A DNA stretch of 64,000 nucleotides. It comes from Pedobacter steynii (lineage in GTDB: Bacteria; Bacteroidota; Bacteroidia; Sphingobacteriales; Sphingobacteriaceae). The translations under genes were made by a program, and so were the position numbers. Location of the stretch: assembly GCF_900103665.1 (NCBI RefSeq), contig NZ_FNGY01000001.1, forward strand, positions 434,001 to 498,000. Direction: 5' to 3'. The notes under the pieces are model-generated. The model saw only the letters and a list, made by a program, of their open reading frames with translations. It was not told the DNA's origin and did no database searches. This document shows positions 52,672 to 62,478 of this stretch, one piece after another. Numbering within the stretch: the first letter of the stretch is position 1; every line of letters begins with the position of its first letter.

Positions 52672-53282
52672 TGGATAAAGAACTATACATCATCAGACAT
52701 GGTGAAACCGAACTAAATAAACAGGGTATTGTGCAGGGAAGAGGGATCAACAGCGATCTGAACGATACCGGAAGGGCACAAGCCGATGCATTTTATGCGA
52801 AATATAAAGACGTAGCCTTCGATAAGGTTTATACTTCTGAACTCAAAAGAACTCACCAAACGGTAAAAGGCTTTATTGATGCGGGATTACCATGGACACA
52901 ATTGTCGGGTTTGGATGAGCTGGCCTGGGGGACCTGGGAAGGGCAGCCAAATGATGAAAATGCCATGGCCGCCTTTAAAAGCATTATGGAGAAATGGCAG
53001 TCGGGAGATTATGACGCCCGTTTTGAAGGTGGTGAAAGTCCGGCGGATGTAATTGTTCGTCAGAAACAAGCCCTGGAAGTGATCAGGGGTGCTAAAGACG
53101 AAAAAACCGTTTTAATCTGTATGCATGGACGGGCAATGCGCTTATTCCTGTGTTTATTAACCGGAAGGCCGTTGAGCGAAATGACAGAATTCCCTCACCA
53201 GAATACCACCCTTTATAAAGTTGAAATGACCGGAGATCAATATGTGGTCACCGAGTTTAACAATACGGATCATTTAAAATAG
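52671..53282 (+). CDS. Histidine phosphatase family protein
   Basis: 203 residues with the phosphoglycerate mutase-like fold: the phosphohistidine motif IIRHGETEL (R9-H10-G11) at the N-terminus, TSELKRTHQTVKGFI, the acidic EGGESPADVIVRQ and the second catalytic His in LICMHGRAMRLFL. It removes phosphate from a small molecule or protein; substrate unknown. It sits between mqnE (1-bp overlap) and mqnA, so a role in menaquinone synthesis or a shared pool is possible but unproven. Confidence 0.9.
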   Translation: MDKELYIIRHGETELNKQGIVQGRGINSDLNDTGRAQADAFYAKYKDVAFDKVYTSELKRTHQTVKGFIDAGLPWTQLSGLDELAWGTWEGQPNDENAMAAFKSIMEKWQSGDYDARFEGGESPADVIVRQKQALEVIRGAKDEKTVLICMHGRAMRLFLCLLTGRPLSEMTEFPHQNTTLYKVEMTGDQYVVTEFNNTDHLK

Positions 53283-53289
53283 TTCCCCT

Positions 53290-54015
53290 TTGAGTAAGAT
53301 TAAGATTTCTGCAGTTTCCTATACCAATACCAAGCCTTTTATTTATGGGATTGAACATTCGGAACTGCTGACTAAAATAGATTTAAGTTTAGATATCCCT
53401 ACAGATTGCGCGGCAAAATTGATTAACAACCAGGTGGATATCGGCCTGATTCCTGTCGCCGCCATTCCAATGGTACCCAATGCGAACATCGTTGCCGATT
53501 ATTGTATCGGTTCTGTAGGTGCCGTAAATTCAGTGTTTGTTTTTAGCAAAGTTCCCACCCAGAAAATCAGGACGGTAAGGCTCGACAGCCATTCCCGGAC
53601 TTCCAATAACCTGGCAAAGGTCCTGTTGAAATTTCACTGGAAACAGGAAGTGACGTATACGACCGATCCGGAAGCGGAAACAGATGCAATGGTCCTGATT
53701 GGCGACCGCACTTTTGGCAAAAAATCCGAGCATCCTTACGCCTATGATATGGGAGAGGAGTGGATGAAATTTACCGGATTACCTTTCGTATATGCCGCAT
53801 GGGTAGCGAACAAAACAATCCCGGAAACATTTATCGCAGAATTTAATGCAGCATTGGCTTTTGGCCTTTCTCATCGTAAGGAATTGCTGAAAGAGCTGCC
53901 GGCAATCGCGAATTTTGACCTGGACGATTACCTGATGCATAAACTGGATTTTGAACTGACGGATAAAAAGCGCGAAGCTTTAACCCTGTTCTTATCCTAT
54001 ATTGAACAGTTATAG
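53290..54015 (+). CDS. mqnA: Chorismate dehydratase (menaquinone biosynthesis)
   Basis: 241 residues of the MqnA/MqnD periplasmic-binding-like fold. Opens KISAVSYTNTKPFIYGIEHS, with INNQVDIGLIPVAAIPMV, RLDSHSRTSNNLAKVLL and the late MGEEWMKFTGLPFVYAAWVANK. MqnA turns chorismate into 3-enolpyruvyl-benzoate, the first step of the futalosine pathway. The start is TTG at 53290, since the first motif follows immediately and no other start codon is available. Third gene of the mqnE operon. Confidence 0.9.
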   Translation: MSKIKISAVSYTNTKPFIYGIEHSELLTKIDLSLDIPTDCAAKLINNQVDIGLIPVAAIPMVPNANIVADYCIGSVGAVNSVFVFSKVPTQKIRTVRLDSHSRTSNNLAKVLLKFHWKQEVTYTTDPEAETDAMVLIGDRTFGKKSEHPYAYDMGEEWMKFTGLPFVYAAWVANKTIPETFIAEFNAALAFGLSHRKELLKELPAIANFDLDDYLMHKLDFELTDKKREALTLFLSYIEQL

Positions 54016-54096
54016 GTTTTTATTAAAATTTTCCACAAACCGTATGGATTATGCATTCAGATGCTATCTTTACGGTTTTGTAAACTAAAATACATT

Positions 54097-56706
54097 TTGG
54101 CTAAAGATAAGACTAAAGAAACACCTTTAATGCAACAGTACAATGCGATTAAAGCAAAGTATCCGGGGGCATTACTATTGTTCAGAGTTGGCGACTTCTA
54201 TGAAACATTTGGTGAAGATGCGGTAAAGACTTCTCAGATTCTGGGAATTGTATTGACAAGAAGGGGAAATGGTCCTGGAGGACACATTGAACTGGCAGGA
54301 TTTCCTCATCATTCTTTAGACAATTACTTGTCGAAACTGGTTCGCGCCGGACAAAGGGTTGCGATCTGTGACCAGTTGGAAGATCCTAAAACGACCAAGA
54401 CGATTGTCAAACGTGGGGTAACGGAATTGGTCACTCCGGGTGTCGCTTATAACGATAACATCCTGAGTCAGAAGTCGAACAACTACCTGGCTTCGGTCTA
54501 TTTTGATAAAGCAGGAATGGGCGTTTCCTTCCTGGATATTTCTACCGGTGAGTTCTATGTAGCTCAGGGAAATGCTGAATATATCGACAAACTTTTACAA
54601 GGTTTTAAACCAAATGAAGTGGTTTTTCAGAAAAGTAAAAGGAAGGAATTCCTGGAGCTTTTCGGAGATAAGTTTTACACTTTTCATCTGGACGATTGGG
54701 CATTTACGACTGATTATGCTACGGAAACCCTGACGAAACATTTTGAAGTGAATTCTTTGAAAGGTTTTGGGGTAGATAAACTACAGATCGGCATCATCGC
54801 AGCAGGGGTAGTGCTTCATTACCTGAATGAAACGGAACACCGCAATTTAAAACACATTACTTCGATTTCCCGTTTAGAGGAAGATAAATACATGTGGCTG
54901 GATCGTTTTACGATCCGTAACCTGGAGCTGGTGAGCTCTGCCAACGACAATGCGGTAACGCTGTTTCAGGTGCTCGACCATACTTCAACGCCAATGGGTG
55001 CACGTTTGCTGCACCGCTGGATCATCATGCCGCTGAAAGAGCTGAAGCCGATTCAGGAGCGCCTTGGAATGGTGGAATTCCTGGTGAAAGATGAAGCATT
55101 GGTGGAAGAGTTTTTAAACCACATCAAACAGATCGGTGATCTGGAACGCCTGATCTCTAAAGTCGGCTTGCTGAAAGTGGGACCTAGAGAACTGTGTCAG
55201 CTAAAAAAGGCCTTGTATCATATTGAGTCAGTAAAAGAAATTGCTACCGCCTCGAACAATCCTTTCTTAATGGCGCTCGCCGATCAGCTGGATCCTTGCT
55301 TAAGCATTAGGGAAAAGCTGGAAAGAGAGCTGCAACAGGATCCTCCTGCATTGCTGATCAAAGGAAATGTGATCGCTGATGGTATTGACGAAGAACTGGA
55401 CCGCCTGCGCAAAATCTCCTTCGGTGGAAAAGATTATTTAATAGAAATTCAAAAAAGAGAAGCCGCCATTACGGGCATTCCTTCTCTTAAAGTAGCTTTC
55501 AATAATGTTTTCGGATATTACCTGGAAGTGACGCATACGCATAAAGATAAAGTGCCTGCCGACTGGATCAGGAAGCAAACCCTGGTGAGTGCCGAGCGTT
55601 ACATCACGCCTGAGCTGAAGGAATATGAAGAGCAGATTCTGGGTGCGGAAGAAAAGATCATGCAGATCGAGATCCGCCTGTACGGAGAGCTGATGGGCCT
55701 GGTGAGTGCCTATATCAAACAAATTCAACTGAATGCTTTCTCTATTGCACAGCTGGATGTATTGTTGTGTTTTGCACAACTGGCGGTTAAAAACCATTAT
55801 GTGAAACCCGTGGTGAACAAGACCAAAAATCTGGACATTAAAGGTGGAAGACATCCTGTAATAGAAAAGAGGTTACCGGTAGGGGAAGAATACATTACGA
55901 ATGATGTGTTCCTGGACAATGAAACCCAGCAGATCATCATCATTACGGGACCCAATATGTCGGGTAAGTCGGCGATTCTGAGACAAACAGGATTGATTGT
56001 ATTGATGGCGCAAATGGGTTGTTTTGTCCCTGCAAAAGCAGCAACGCTTGGTTTAGTGGATAAGATCTTCACCCGTGTGGGTGCCTCGGATAACCTTTCT
56101 TCAGGAGAGAGTACGTTCATGGTAGAGATGAATGAAACGGCGAGCATCCTGAATAACATTTCCGACAACAGTCTGATCCTGCTGGATGAGATTGGCCGTG
56201 GAACGAGTACCTATGATGGAATTTCCATCGCCTGGGCGATTGCAGAATTCCTGCATACGCATCCTACGGCAAAACCAAAAACACTTTTCGCCACACATTA
56301 TCATGAGCTGAATGAACTGGCCAATACGATGAGCCGCATTAAGAACTTTAATGTGTCGATCAAAGAGGTGGGCAATAAAGTGATTTTCCTTAGAAAGCTG
56401 GTTCCTGGTGGTAGCGAGCATAGTTTCGGTATTCATGTGGCTAAGATGGCGGGAATGCCGCCTAAGCTGATCAACAGGGCAAACGAGATCCTTAAAAAAC
56501 TGGAGATCGACAGGACCGAAGGTCAGAGCATCAAAGACAGCATTAAGAAAGTACAGAACCAGGCCTATCAATTGCACATGTTTGCCATTGATGATCCGGT
56601 ATTGTTAAAAATCAGGGATACCCTGAATAACCTGGATGTAAACGTGCTAACCCCGGTTGAGGCCTTGCTGAAGCTGGATGAAATACAACGAATAATTAAA
56701 GAATAA
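54097..56706 (+). CDS. mutS: DNA mismatch repair protein MutS
   Basis: 869 residues. N-terminal mismatch-binding domain with the Phe-x-Glu region [13 protein letters not shown], connector, clamp and lever helices, and the ATPase with Walker [29 protein letters not shown], Walker [17 protein letters not shown] and [10 protein letters not shown]. It binds mismatches and starts repair. TTG 54097 ([15 protein letters not shown]) is preferred to ATG 54061: TATCTTTA at 54065-54072 is a near -7 element and would put the transcript start after that ATG. Co-linear with the C40 peptidase gene, which overlaps its stop by one base. Confidence 0.95.
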   Translation: MAKDKTKETPLMQQYNAIKAKYPGALLLFRVGDFYETFGEDAVKTSQILGIVLTRRGNGPGGHIELAGFPHHSLDNYLSKLVRAGQRVAICDQLEDPKTTKTIVKRGVTELVTPGVAYNDNILSQKSNNYLASVYFDKAGMGVSFLDISTGEFYVAQGNAEYIDKLLQGFKPNEVVFQKSKRKEFLELFGDKFYTFHLDDWAFTTDYATETLTKHFEVNSLKGFGVDKLQIGIIAAGVVLHYLNETEHRNLKHITSISRLEEDKYMWLDRFTIRNLELVSSANDNAVTLFQVLDHTSTPMGARLLHRWIIMPLKELKPIQERLGMVEFLVKDEALVEEFLNHIKQIGDLERLISKVGLLKVGPRELCQLKKALYHIESVKEIATASNNPFLMALADQLDPCLSIREKLERELQQDPPALLIKGNVIADGIDEELDRLRKISFGGKDYLIEIQKREAAITGIPSLKVAFNNVFGYYLEVTHTHKDKVPADWIRKQTLVSAERYITPELKEYEEQILGAEEKIMQIEIRLYGELMGLVSAYIKQIQLNAFSIAQLDVLLCFAQLAVKNHYVKPVVNKTKNLDIKGGRHPVIEKRLPVGEEYITNDVFLDNETQQIIIITGPNMSGKSAILRQTGLIVLMAQMGCFVPAKAATLGLVDKIFTRVGASDNLSSGESTFMVEMNETASILNNISDNSLILLDEIGRGTSTYDGISIAWAIAEFLHTHPTAKPKTLFATHYHELNELANTMSRIKNFNVSIKEVGNKVIFLRKLVPGGSEHSFGIHVAKMAGMPPKLINRANEILKKLEIDRTEGQSIKDSIKKVQNQAYQLHMFAIDDPVLLKIRDTLNNLDVNVLTPVEALLKLDEIQRIIKE

Positions 56707-57227
56707 TGATGAGGAAAGCCAATCACACCGTTCTCAAAGGAAGATTTAAATCGTTACTTTTTTTAATGGTGCTGATGGTACTGGTTGCCTGTAGTTCCAG
56801 AAAGAAAACAGTGAGTACTTCTACGGCGGCAAGGACAGCGATAGCCATGTCAAATCTAAAGAGTAAACCTTTGTACCGTTTCATTAACGACTGGACAGGA
56901 GTGAGGTATCGGATGGGGGGCCTGGATAAACGGGGGATTGATTGCTCGGGTTTCGCATTTTTACTGCAAAAGAACATCTATGGAAACGAGCTGCCAAGAA
57001 GGTCCAGCGACCAGGCAACGGTGATCCGGACGAAGAACATCAGTCAGCTTAAAGAAGGAGACCTGATTTTTTTCTCTTTTGGCGGCGGCGCAGTAGATCA
57101 TGTAGGGATTTACCTCAATAACAATTACTTTGTTCATGCTTCAACTACACGTGGTGTAGTGGTAGATGACCTGAGCTTACCCGCTTACCAAAGGACAATG
57201 GTGAAAGCAGGTTCTATAAAAAATTAA
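56706..57227 (+). CDS. NlpC/P60 (C40) peptidase lipoprotein
   Basis: 173 residues. Lipoprotein signal with FLMVLMVLVAC (Cys 29), a basic/Thr-rich linker and one NlpC/P60 domain (about 55-172) with the triad C80 (GIDCSGFAFLL), H132 (VDHVGIYLN) and H144 (FVHASTTRGV). These enzymes cut peptide bonds of the wall stem peptide between D-Glu and the third residue. It is anchored to a membrane of the envelope. It begins in the last base of the mutS stop codon, so it is co-transcribed with mutS, and a 40-residue gene follows after 3 bases. Confidence 0.93.
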   Translation: MMRKANHTVLKGRFKSLLFLMVLMVLVACSSRKKTVSTSTAARTAIAMSNLKSKPLYRFINDWTGVRYRMGGLDKRGIDCSGFAFLLQKNIYGNELPRRSSDQATVIRTKNISQLKEGDLIFFSFGGGAVDHVGIYLNNNYFVHASTTRGVVVDDLSLPAYQRTMVKAGSIKN

Positions 57228-57230
57228 GAT

Positions 57231-57353
57231 ATGTCAGCACCAAAACAAGAAGATTCCTTCTGGACAAAATATAAGAAGTTTGCAACAACTGAAATCCTGA
57301 TGTACCTGATCATGATCATCGGCATCGGATTAGGCATTCTGATCCTTAGCTAG
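57231..57353 (+). CDS. 40-residue single-helix membrane protein
   Basis: MSAPKQEDSFWTKYKKFATT is followed by a hydrophobic helix EILMYLIMIIGIGLGILIL. It starts 3 bases after the C40 peptidase stop. Its stop (TAG) lies in a CTAG whose reverse strand is also the stop of the convergent DUF3857 gene. A polar N-terminus plus one helix is a common small-membrane-protein layout. Function unknown. Confidence 0.65.
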   Translation: MSAPKQEDSFWTKYKKFATTEILMYLIMIIGIGLGILILS

Positions 57354-59251
57354 TTTAATTTATAGACCACTTTATCATGGTCTGCAATATTTACATTGCT
57401 CATGAAATTGCTGAACTCCTGGTATTGCGCTGCGGGGTAATTTCCATCCTTCAGCTGAAATTTCCTTTTATAAGTCAATATTTTCCCTTCAATTTTAAGT
57501 TCGGAACTGTAGGTGCCAAAAGGACTGATGATCCGTTTATTCTCTGGTTTGGCCTCCATTTTGAAGCCTTCCGGAAGCTCATAACTGAGCTCATCCTCAT
57601 CTGTAAAGCCCCTGTTGATATAGACTGGTAAAGTTCTGTTCCTGACTTCAGGAATGTTGCGGGTCTTATTGAAGGCATTTAATTCCAGATAAAACAGATC
57701 GTTACTTTTAGCTGCATATTTCTGTATGTCCAGTTTAAAAGACTCCAGGGTATGCGGTGGTGTACCTTTGTCCTGAACGAGTTTAAAATCGTTGAAATTG
57801 ATGTTGTCGATATCGTATTTGTCTTTTAATAATTTCAGTTGTTCGGTATAGGGTTGCGCAACGAGGCTTTGATAGTTGTCGTACTGAGCCCCGCTGAACC
57901 TGGTGTTTAACTTTCCGGTAACTGTTCCTTCAGCATCTACATTCAGCTGTGCCTTTCTGACCAGTAAATTCATACTGCTGCTCAGTGCAGGTGTTTTTAT
58001 TAGTTTTCCTCCTTCAGGCGTACAGGCAAGAACAGTACGGTCGTCGGTGAAATCGCCAAGAAAACCAAAAGGGCTATCGGAACTGGTGCATTCCAGCCAT
58101 ACGGTATCTGTTTTAAGGGGGACTGCCAGGATAATGTGATTGCCCTGTTCCATACTCGCAAAGTCGGGATCCATGCTCTTCTTGTTTCTTCCTGCATTTA
58201 CAACACAGTACAAAGAAGGAATGTCTGCTGCTTTTAAAAGGCTTTGGGTATAGTTCACCAATGCTTTGCAATCTCCATAAGAGAGTTGCTGAACTTCTGC
58301 AGCGGGCATCGGCTGAAAGCCTCCGATTCCAATCTGTACACTGATGTACCTGGTTTTCTTTTGCATGTACTGATAGATCTTTTTCGCTTTCTCACGATCG
58401 CTGTCTGTTCCTTTAACGAGCTCCTTAATTTCTGCAGTGGTCTGCTCCGGAAGGCTTTGCCGCCCTTTGATCAAATCATTATAAACCCATTTGCCGAGTT
58501 CTTCCCAGTTCTGATAACTTCCTTTATAGCCGTAATAACTAAACTGTCTGGCGGCAATCTTTACATAGGTCTGGTACAGGTCCGGATCAGGAGCAAAGGG
58601 CTCTGATTTAAAAGCCGGTTTATTGCTCACCTGCCAGGTGTAAGTCGTTGTTTTTTCTGTTTTCAGGACTTCAGGTTTGTCGTTATAATTGTATTCCCTG
58701 ATCCTGATCTCCTCATTTGGTTTGCAGATAAAGGTATAGCTGTTCTTTTCTACAGATTGATCAGCATAAGGATTGGCATACCAGTCGGGAATAATCAGGT
58801 TCTGTTTGTTCCTGATTTCGTACTCATAAATCACAGTATAGGGATAAGTGGTAACAATGGGCGAAAAGTGCTTCAAGCGGTAGTCTATAAACATACTGCC
58901 ATCACTAACGGCACTGTGATCCGTAAAATCACTTTGTGTAAATTTGGCGTTTACATTCCCAATGGCATCGAGTACCTGGCCTCTGATGCGTTGAATGCTG
59001 CTGCTTTTATCGTAATAAATGGTCAGGTCTGCTCTTGGATCGCCGTTTTTGTTCCAAACAGTTACGACCTTTTTAACCTTTATGATCACCTGATCCACTG
59101 CACGCATGTCGACGGTAGTTTCCATTTCCCGGATCACGGCATTAGCCCTGCTTCTCAGGCTGGAAGGGATTTTATCAGCTGCATATTCCAGCTGGGAAAA
59201 ACAAGGGATGCTGATGAATGTCAATAAACATAGGAATAGATTCCTGATCAT
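57350..59251 (-). CDS. DUF3857 / transglutaminase-like protein with catalytic triad
   Basis: 633 residues. Signal peptide MIRNLFLCLLTFISIPCFS-Q, a DUF3857 beta domain (about 60-250), then a transglutaminase-like core with the Cys of YGDCKALVNYTQSLL (C328), the His of GNHIILAVP (H372) and the acidic position in VWLECTS, followed by a beta-rich C-terminal part. Bacteroidota genes of this kind are envelope proteins of unknown substrate. It is preceded by a paralog on the same strand (gap of 2 bases between 59251 and 59254), so the two are translated together. Confidence 0.85.
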   Translation of the reverse strand: MIRNLFLCLLTFISIPCFSQLEYAADKIPSSLRSRANAVIREMETTVDMRAVDQVIIKVKKVVTVWNKNGDPRADLTIYYDKSSSIQRIRGQVLDAIGNVNAKFTQSDFTDHSAVSDGSMFIDYRLKHFSPIVTTYPYTVIYEYEIRNKQNLIIPDWYANPYADQSVEKNSYTFICKPNEEIRIREYNYNDKPEVLKTEKTTTYTWQVSNKPAFKSEPFAPDPDLYQTYVKIAARQFSYYGYKGSYQNWEELGKWVYNDLIKGRQSLPEQTTAEIKELVKGTDSDREKAKKIYQYMQKKTRYISVQIGIGGFQPMPAAEVQQLSYGDCKALVNYTQSLLKAADIPSLYCVVNAGRNKKSMDPDFASMEQGNHIILAVPLKTDTVWLECTSSDSPFGFLGDFTDDRTVLACTPEGGKLIKTPALSSSMNLLVRKAQLNVDAEGTVTGKLNTRFSGAQYDNYQSLVAQPYTEQLKLLKDKYDIDNINFNDFKLVQDKGTPPHTLESFKLDIQKYAAKSNDLFYLELNAFNKTRNIPEVRNRTLPVYINRGFTDEDELSYELPEGFKMEAKPENKRIISPFGTYSSELKIEGKILTYKRKFQLKDGNYPAAQYQEFSNFMSNVNIADHDKVVYKLN

Positions 59252-59253
59252 AA

Positions 59254-61227
59254 CTATTTCGCTTTTTTAAAGATGATTTCCGTTTTTTGTGTCTGAATGA
59301 TCCTGCTGTAAAACTCTTTCAGGGAAAGGTATTCCTCTGATGGATAAATTGGTTTGTTCAGTTGTAGCAGCTGGTTGAAATTAATGATATGGTTATCGAA
59401 GGTGGTGTTGCTCATGTATCTTCCTCCGTTTTCCTGCAACCCAATGTTGAGGTCTTTAGGTTGGCCTGTCAGAACGAAATCCTCAGGAACGCTCAGCTGA
59501 ATGCTGCACCTGGTTTCCTTGCTGGTCCCCAAATCTACAGGATAGGTTCTTTCGTTCAGGTTGAAAGGATTCTTGCTGATGTTGTCAATAAAGAAAGGAC
59601 TGAAGAAGATTTGTGAGGCCGACGTGCCGTTATAAGAGTTAATTTCTATTTCGTATTTCTCTACCAGGGGTAAGTTCAGGCTATCTACATTTTGAATCTC
59701 ATACTTGCCGAAGCTGATCTTTGGCATTTTTTCATCGAGTTTTTCTACATATTCTGCGACAGAGTTGGCCGCAAGAATATCTCTTCTCTTTTTTAATGCA
59801 GCATATCCCGAGGAATAGGTCAGCAGTTCCCCTTTTATTTTCCCATCCTTGGTTAGGGTGGCGACTAAATTATAGCGGGTATAATCTTTCTGACTGGCCT
59901 TAAGGTCATACCAGTAAGAAGGTTTTTTCAGGTTAATTACCCTTCCCTGTCCATTGATACAATGCAGGGGCAATAAGCCAAAAGGAAGGAGCGGAACGGA
60001 AGCATCCAGCAAATAACTTTGCTCCCCGATGTTGACTTTCGCTACGACATAGTTGAAATCAGTGATGACCGGATAAAGGCTATTTACCAATCCATATTCA
60101 CGGGTAGAAAGAATCACCGCTTCTGCATCAAGGTTGGCCGCGTTAAGGGCTGCAATGAGCGAAAGGTTAATATCGCCGGTATTTCCGGTATGGGTTTCCA
60201 ATGCTTTTTTAACAGCGGTTTCGCTATAGATGCCTATAAAACCATTGGACTTGATGTTTTTGCTGATGTAATTGTATACGGCTTGTGCTTTACTCAGGTC
60301 GTCGGTTGTGTTTTTAAGAATCTCAGGCATCAGCTCTTTAAAAGCATCTTTTTTCTTCATCTGTGATCCGAAAGACTTTTCCGAAACGAGTTCGTAATCG
60401 ACATCCTTCCATGTTTTAGTGACATTCCTCTTGCCTCCATTCCATAAATGATAGTCGGACAGCTCGAAGTTAATGGCCGATTTAAAGTTGACGGCAGCCG
60501 TCATATAATCCTCCTCAATAAAGGCAGGAACATTCTTCATGATATAGGTCATCCTGGAACAATCAAAATTAGTTCCCGAAATCCGCATACATTCTTTTTG
60601 AAGTTCTGCATTGCTCGAGCTGAGCTTCATTGCCCCTTTGAGCGAAACGTTATAATTGTAGAGTCCGGGAATTACTGCAATATATTCGCTGTGCAGCTTA
60701 GGGATACCGGATTGAAATTCCCAGGATTTAAAGTTGAAAATTCTTGGAATTCTCATTCGGTAAGTGTATTCAATAATGCTTCCATCCATCAGATTGGGCA
60801 TGGTAAACTTGGTTGCCGCACTATACTTATTTCTTTTCTCCCTGAATATTTTCTTAGGATCGAGCTCTGTTTGTTTAAAAACACCATCTATATAATTAAT
60901 GGTAACTGCCTTAATGTCCCTTATTTCATCCTCCAGGTCGTCATTAATGCGTTGTGGGATAATGATATTTCCGCTTTCAAAACCTTGTTTGTTGAAAATT
61001 TTAATGCGGACATGGTATAGGTATTCAATGGCCAGACGGCCATCAGCATCATTGTGATCCATCATCGCAGTTCCAAATTCCCGGAGTACGATGGCATTGG
61101 CATTGCTGTCCAATACCGTGTTTTTCAAGGCGATATCCTCATGACTGATTCCCGCAAATTTGAAATCCTGGGCCATGGATTTCACCGAACAAACCATCAA
61201 AAATAATATGAGGTAAAAGTATTTCAT
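59254..61227 (-). CDS. DUF3857 / transglutaminase-like protein lacking the catalytic residues
   Basis: 657 residues; signal peptide MKYFYLILFLMVCSVKSMA-Q, then DUF3857 and a transglutaminase-like core. Where the next gene has YGDCKAL, this one reads NTGDINLSLIAALN (Cys replaced by Ile), and its FNYVVAKV replaces the His of NHIILAV by Tyr; LLDASVP keeps the Asp. The core is therefore probably inactive. The GDINL form is a recurring Bacteroidota subtype rather than a sequencing error. It precedes and abuts the active paralog, so the pair may be a catalytic plus a non-catalytic partner. Confidence 0.85.
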   Translation of the reverse strand: MKYFYLILFLMVCSVKSMAQDFKFAGISHEDIALKNTVLDSNANAIVLREFGTAMMDHNDADGRLAIEYLYHVRIKIFNKQGFESGNIIIPQRINDDLEDEIRDIKAVTINYIDGVFKQTELDPKKIFREKRNKYSAATKFTMPNLMDGSIIEYTYRMRIPRIFNFKSWEFQSGIPKLHSEYIAVIPGLYNYNVSLKGAMKLSSSNAELQKECMRISGTNFDCSRMTYIMKNVPAFIEEDYMTAAVNFKSAINFELSDYHLWNGGKRNVTKTWKDVDYELVSEKSFGSQMKKKDAFKELMPEILKNTTDDLSKAQAVYNYISKNIKSNGFIGIYSETAVKKALETHTGNTGDINLSLIAALNAANLDAEAVILSTREYGLVNSLYPVITDFNYVVAKVNIGEQSYLLDASVPLLPFGLLPLHCINGQGRVINLKKPSYWYDLKASQKDYTRYNLVATLTKDGKIKGELLTYSSGYAALKKRRDILAANSVAEYVEKLDEKMPKISFGKYEIQNVDSLNLPLVEKYEIEINSYNGTSASQIFFSPFFIDNISKNPFNLNERTYPVDLGTSKETRCSIQLSVPEDFVLTGQPKDLNIGLQENGGRYMSNTTFDNHIINFNQLLQLNKPIYPSEEYLSLKEFYSRIIQTQKTEIIFKKAK

Positions 61228-61414
61228 AAGAGCGTAACTAATTAATCGCCAAGGTAAGGTACTTCCGAAGAAAAAAAAAGCGCCGGCACTATTTTATACA
61301 ATGCTAAATAAGTTCAGGTTTAATGGATGATTTTTACGACTTTTGAAAAGCTACGAAAGCGTTATGAAATGAATTCCCGGGGATTCAAACCTTTAAAAAT
61401 AGCAACATATACTA

Positions 61415-62398
61415 ATGAAATTAAATTTAAACCGCCCTCTTGCTTTTTTTGATCTGGAAACTACAGGTGTAAATGTAGGTGCAGATCGTATTGTTGAAAT
61501 TGCCATTTTAAAAGCGATGCCCGATGGGGCGGAGCTGATCAAAACAATGCGCATTAACCCTGAAATGCCGATTCCTTTGGCATCGTCCCTGATTCACGGG
61601 ATCTATGATAAGGATATCGCCAATGAGCCTGCCTTTAAAGATGTAGCTGCTGAACTTGCCGCATTCATTGGAGAAGCAGACCTTGCAGGTTACAATTCCA
61701 ACAGATTTGATATTCCGGTACTACTGGAAGAGTTTTTAAGAGCAGGAGTAGATTTTGATATGTCTGACAGGAAATTTGTAGACGTTCAGAATATTTTTCA
61801 CCAGATGGAACAACGCACGTTACGTGCTGCTTATAAGTTTTATTGCGATAAAGACATCATTAATGCGCATTCTGCCGAAGCAGATATTACTGCTACTTAC
61901 CATGTGTTGCTTGCTCAGATTGAGCGTTACAGTGACACTGAGTTTGAAGATAAGCAGGGTAAGATCTCTAAACCGGTAAAGAATGATGTAGATGCCCTGC
62001 ATACCTTTACCAATATGAATAAACCGGTGGATTTTGCCGGAAGAATGGTTTTCAATGATCAGGATCAGGAAATCTTCAACTTTGGTAAGCACAAAGGTAA
62101 AACGGTAGAACAGGTGTTTGATACGGAGCCAAGTTATTATGCATGGATGAAACAGGGAGATTTTCCGCTTTATACCAAGAAAAAACTGGAAGAGATCTGG
62201 ACCCGCTGGAACAAAAAAAAGGAACAGCTAAAGCAGGAAAAGCAACAGCAAGCTGTGGCGAATAAGCCGAAGCCAAATCCAGGACCTAATCCAAATGCGA
62301 GACCCAATCCCTCAGCTGCGCCTCAAAAAAAGTCGAAGCCTGCTGTTGATGTGACTAACGATATGTTAGAGCAACTGAAAATGAAGTTTGGAAAATAG
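61415..62398 (+). CDS. DnaQ-like 3'-5' exonuclease (exonuclease X-type)
   Basis: 327 residues. DEDDh exonuclease core: Exo I FFDLETTG (about 12-19), Exo II LAGYNSNRFDIPVL, Exo III NAHSAEADI with the catalytic His and Asp. A second small domain (about 215-260, FGKHKGKTVEQVFDTEPSYYAWMKQGDF) is the C-terminal type found in exodeoxyribonuclease X-like proteins. The tail (about 265-310) is Gln/Lys- and then Pro/Asn-rich (KPNPGPNPNARPNPS) and probably disordered. It trims DNA 3' ends; it may serve repair or proofreading. Closed by a terminator. Confidence 0.92.
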   Translation: MKLNLNRPLAFFDLETTGVNVGADRIVEIAILKAMPDGAELIKTMRINPEMPIPLASSLIHGIYDKDIANEPAFKDVAAELAAFIGEADLAGYNSNRFDIPVLLEEFLRAGVDFDMSDRKFVDVQNIFHQMEQRTLRAAYKFYCDKDIINAHSAEADITATYHVLLAQIERYSDTEFEDKQGKISKPVKNDVDALHTFTNMNKPVDFAGRMVFNDQDQEIFNFGKHKGKTVEQVFDTEPSYYAWMKQGDFPLYTKKKLEEIWTRWNKKKEQLKQEKQQQAVANKPKPNPGPNPNARPNPSAAPQKKSKPAVDVTNDMLEQLKMKFGK

Positions 62399-62418
62399 CA
62401 TAAATCCTTAAAAAATAT

Positions 62419-62460
62419 AAAGAGGCTGTCTGGATTAATTTCCGGCAACCTCTTTTTTTG
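62419..62460 (+). terminator. Terminator of the exonuclease gene
   Basis: Imperfect stem AAAGAGGCTGTC ... GGCAACCTCTTT followed by a T run. Confidence 0.8.
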
Positions 62461-62478
62461 TTAAAACAAAATATACTT

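Noticed and set aside
54061..54096. ATG start of mutS
   Set aside because: A -7-like TATCTTTA directly follows it and the family begins with MAKDK at the TTG, 54097.
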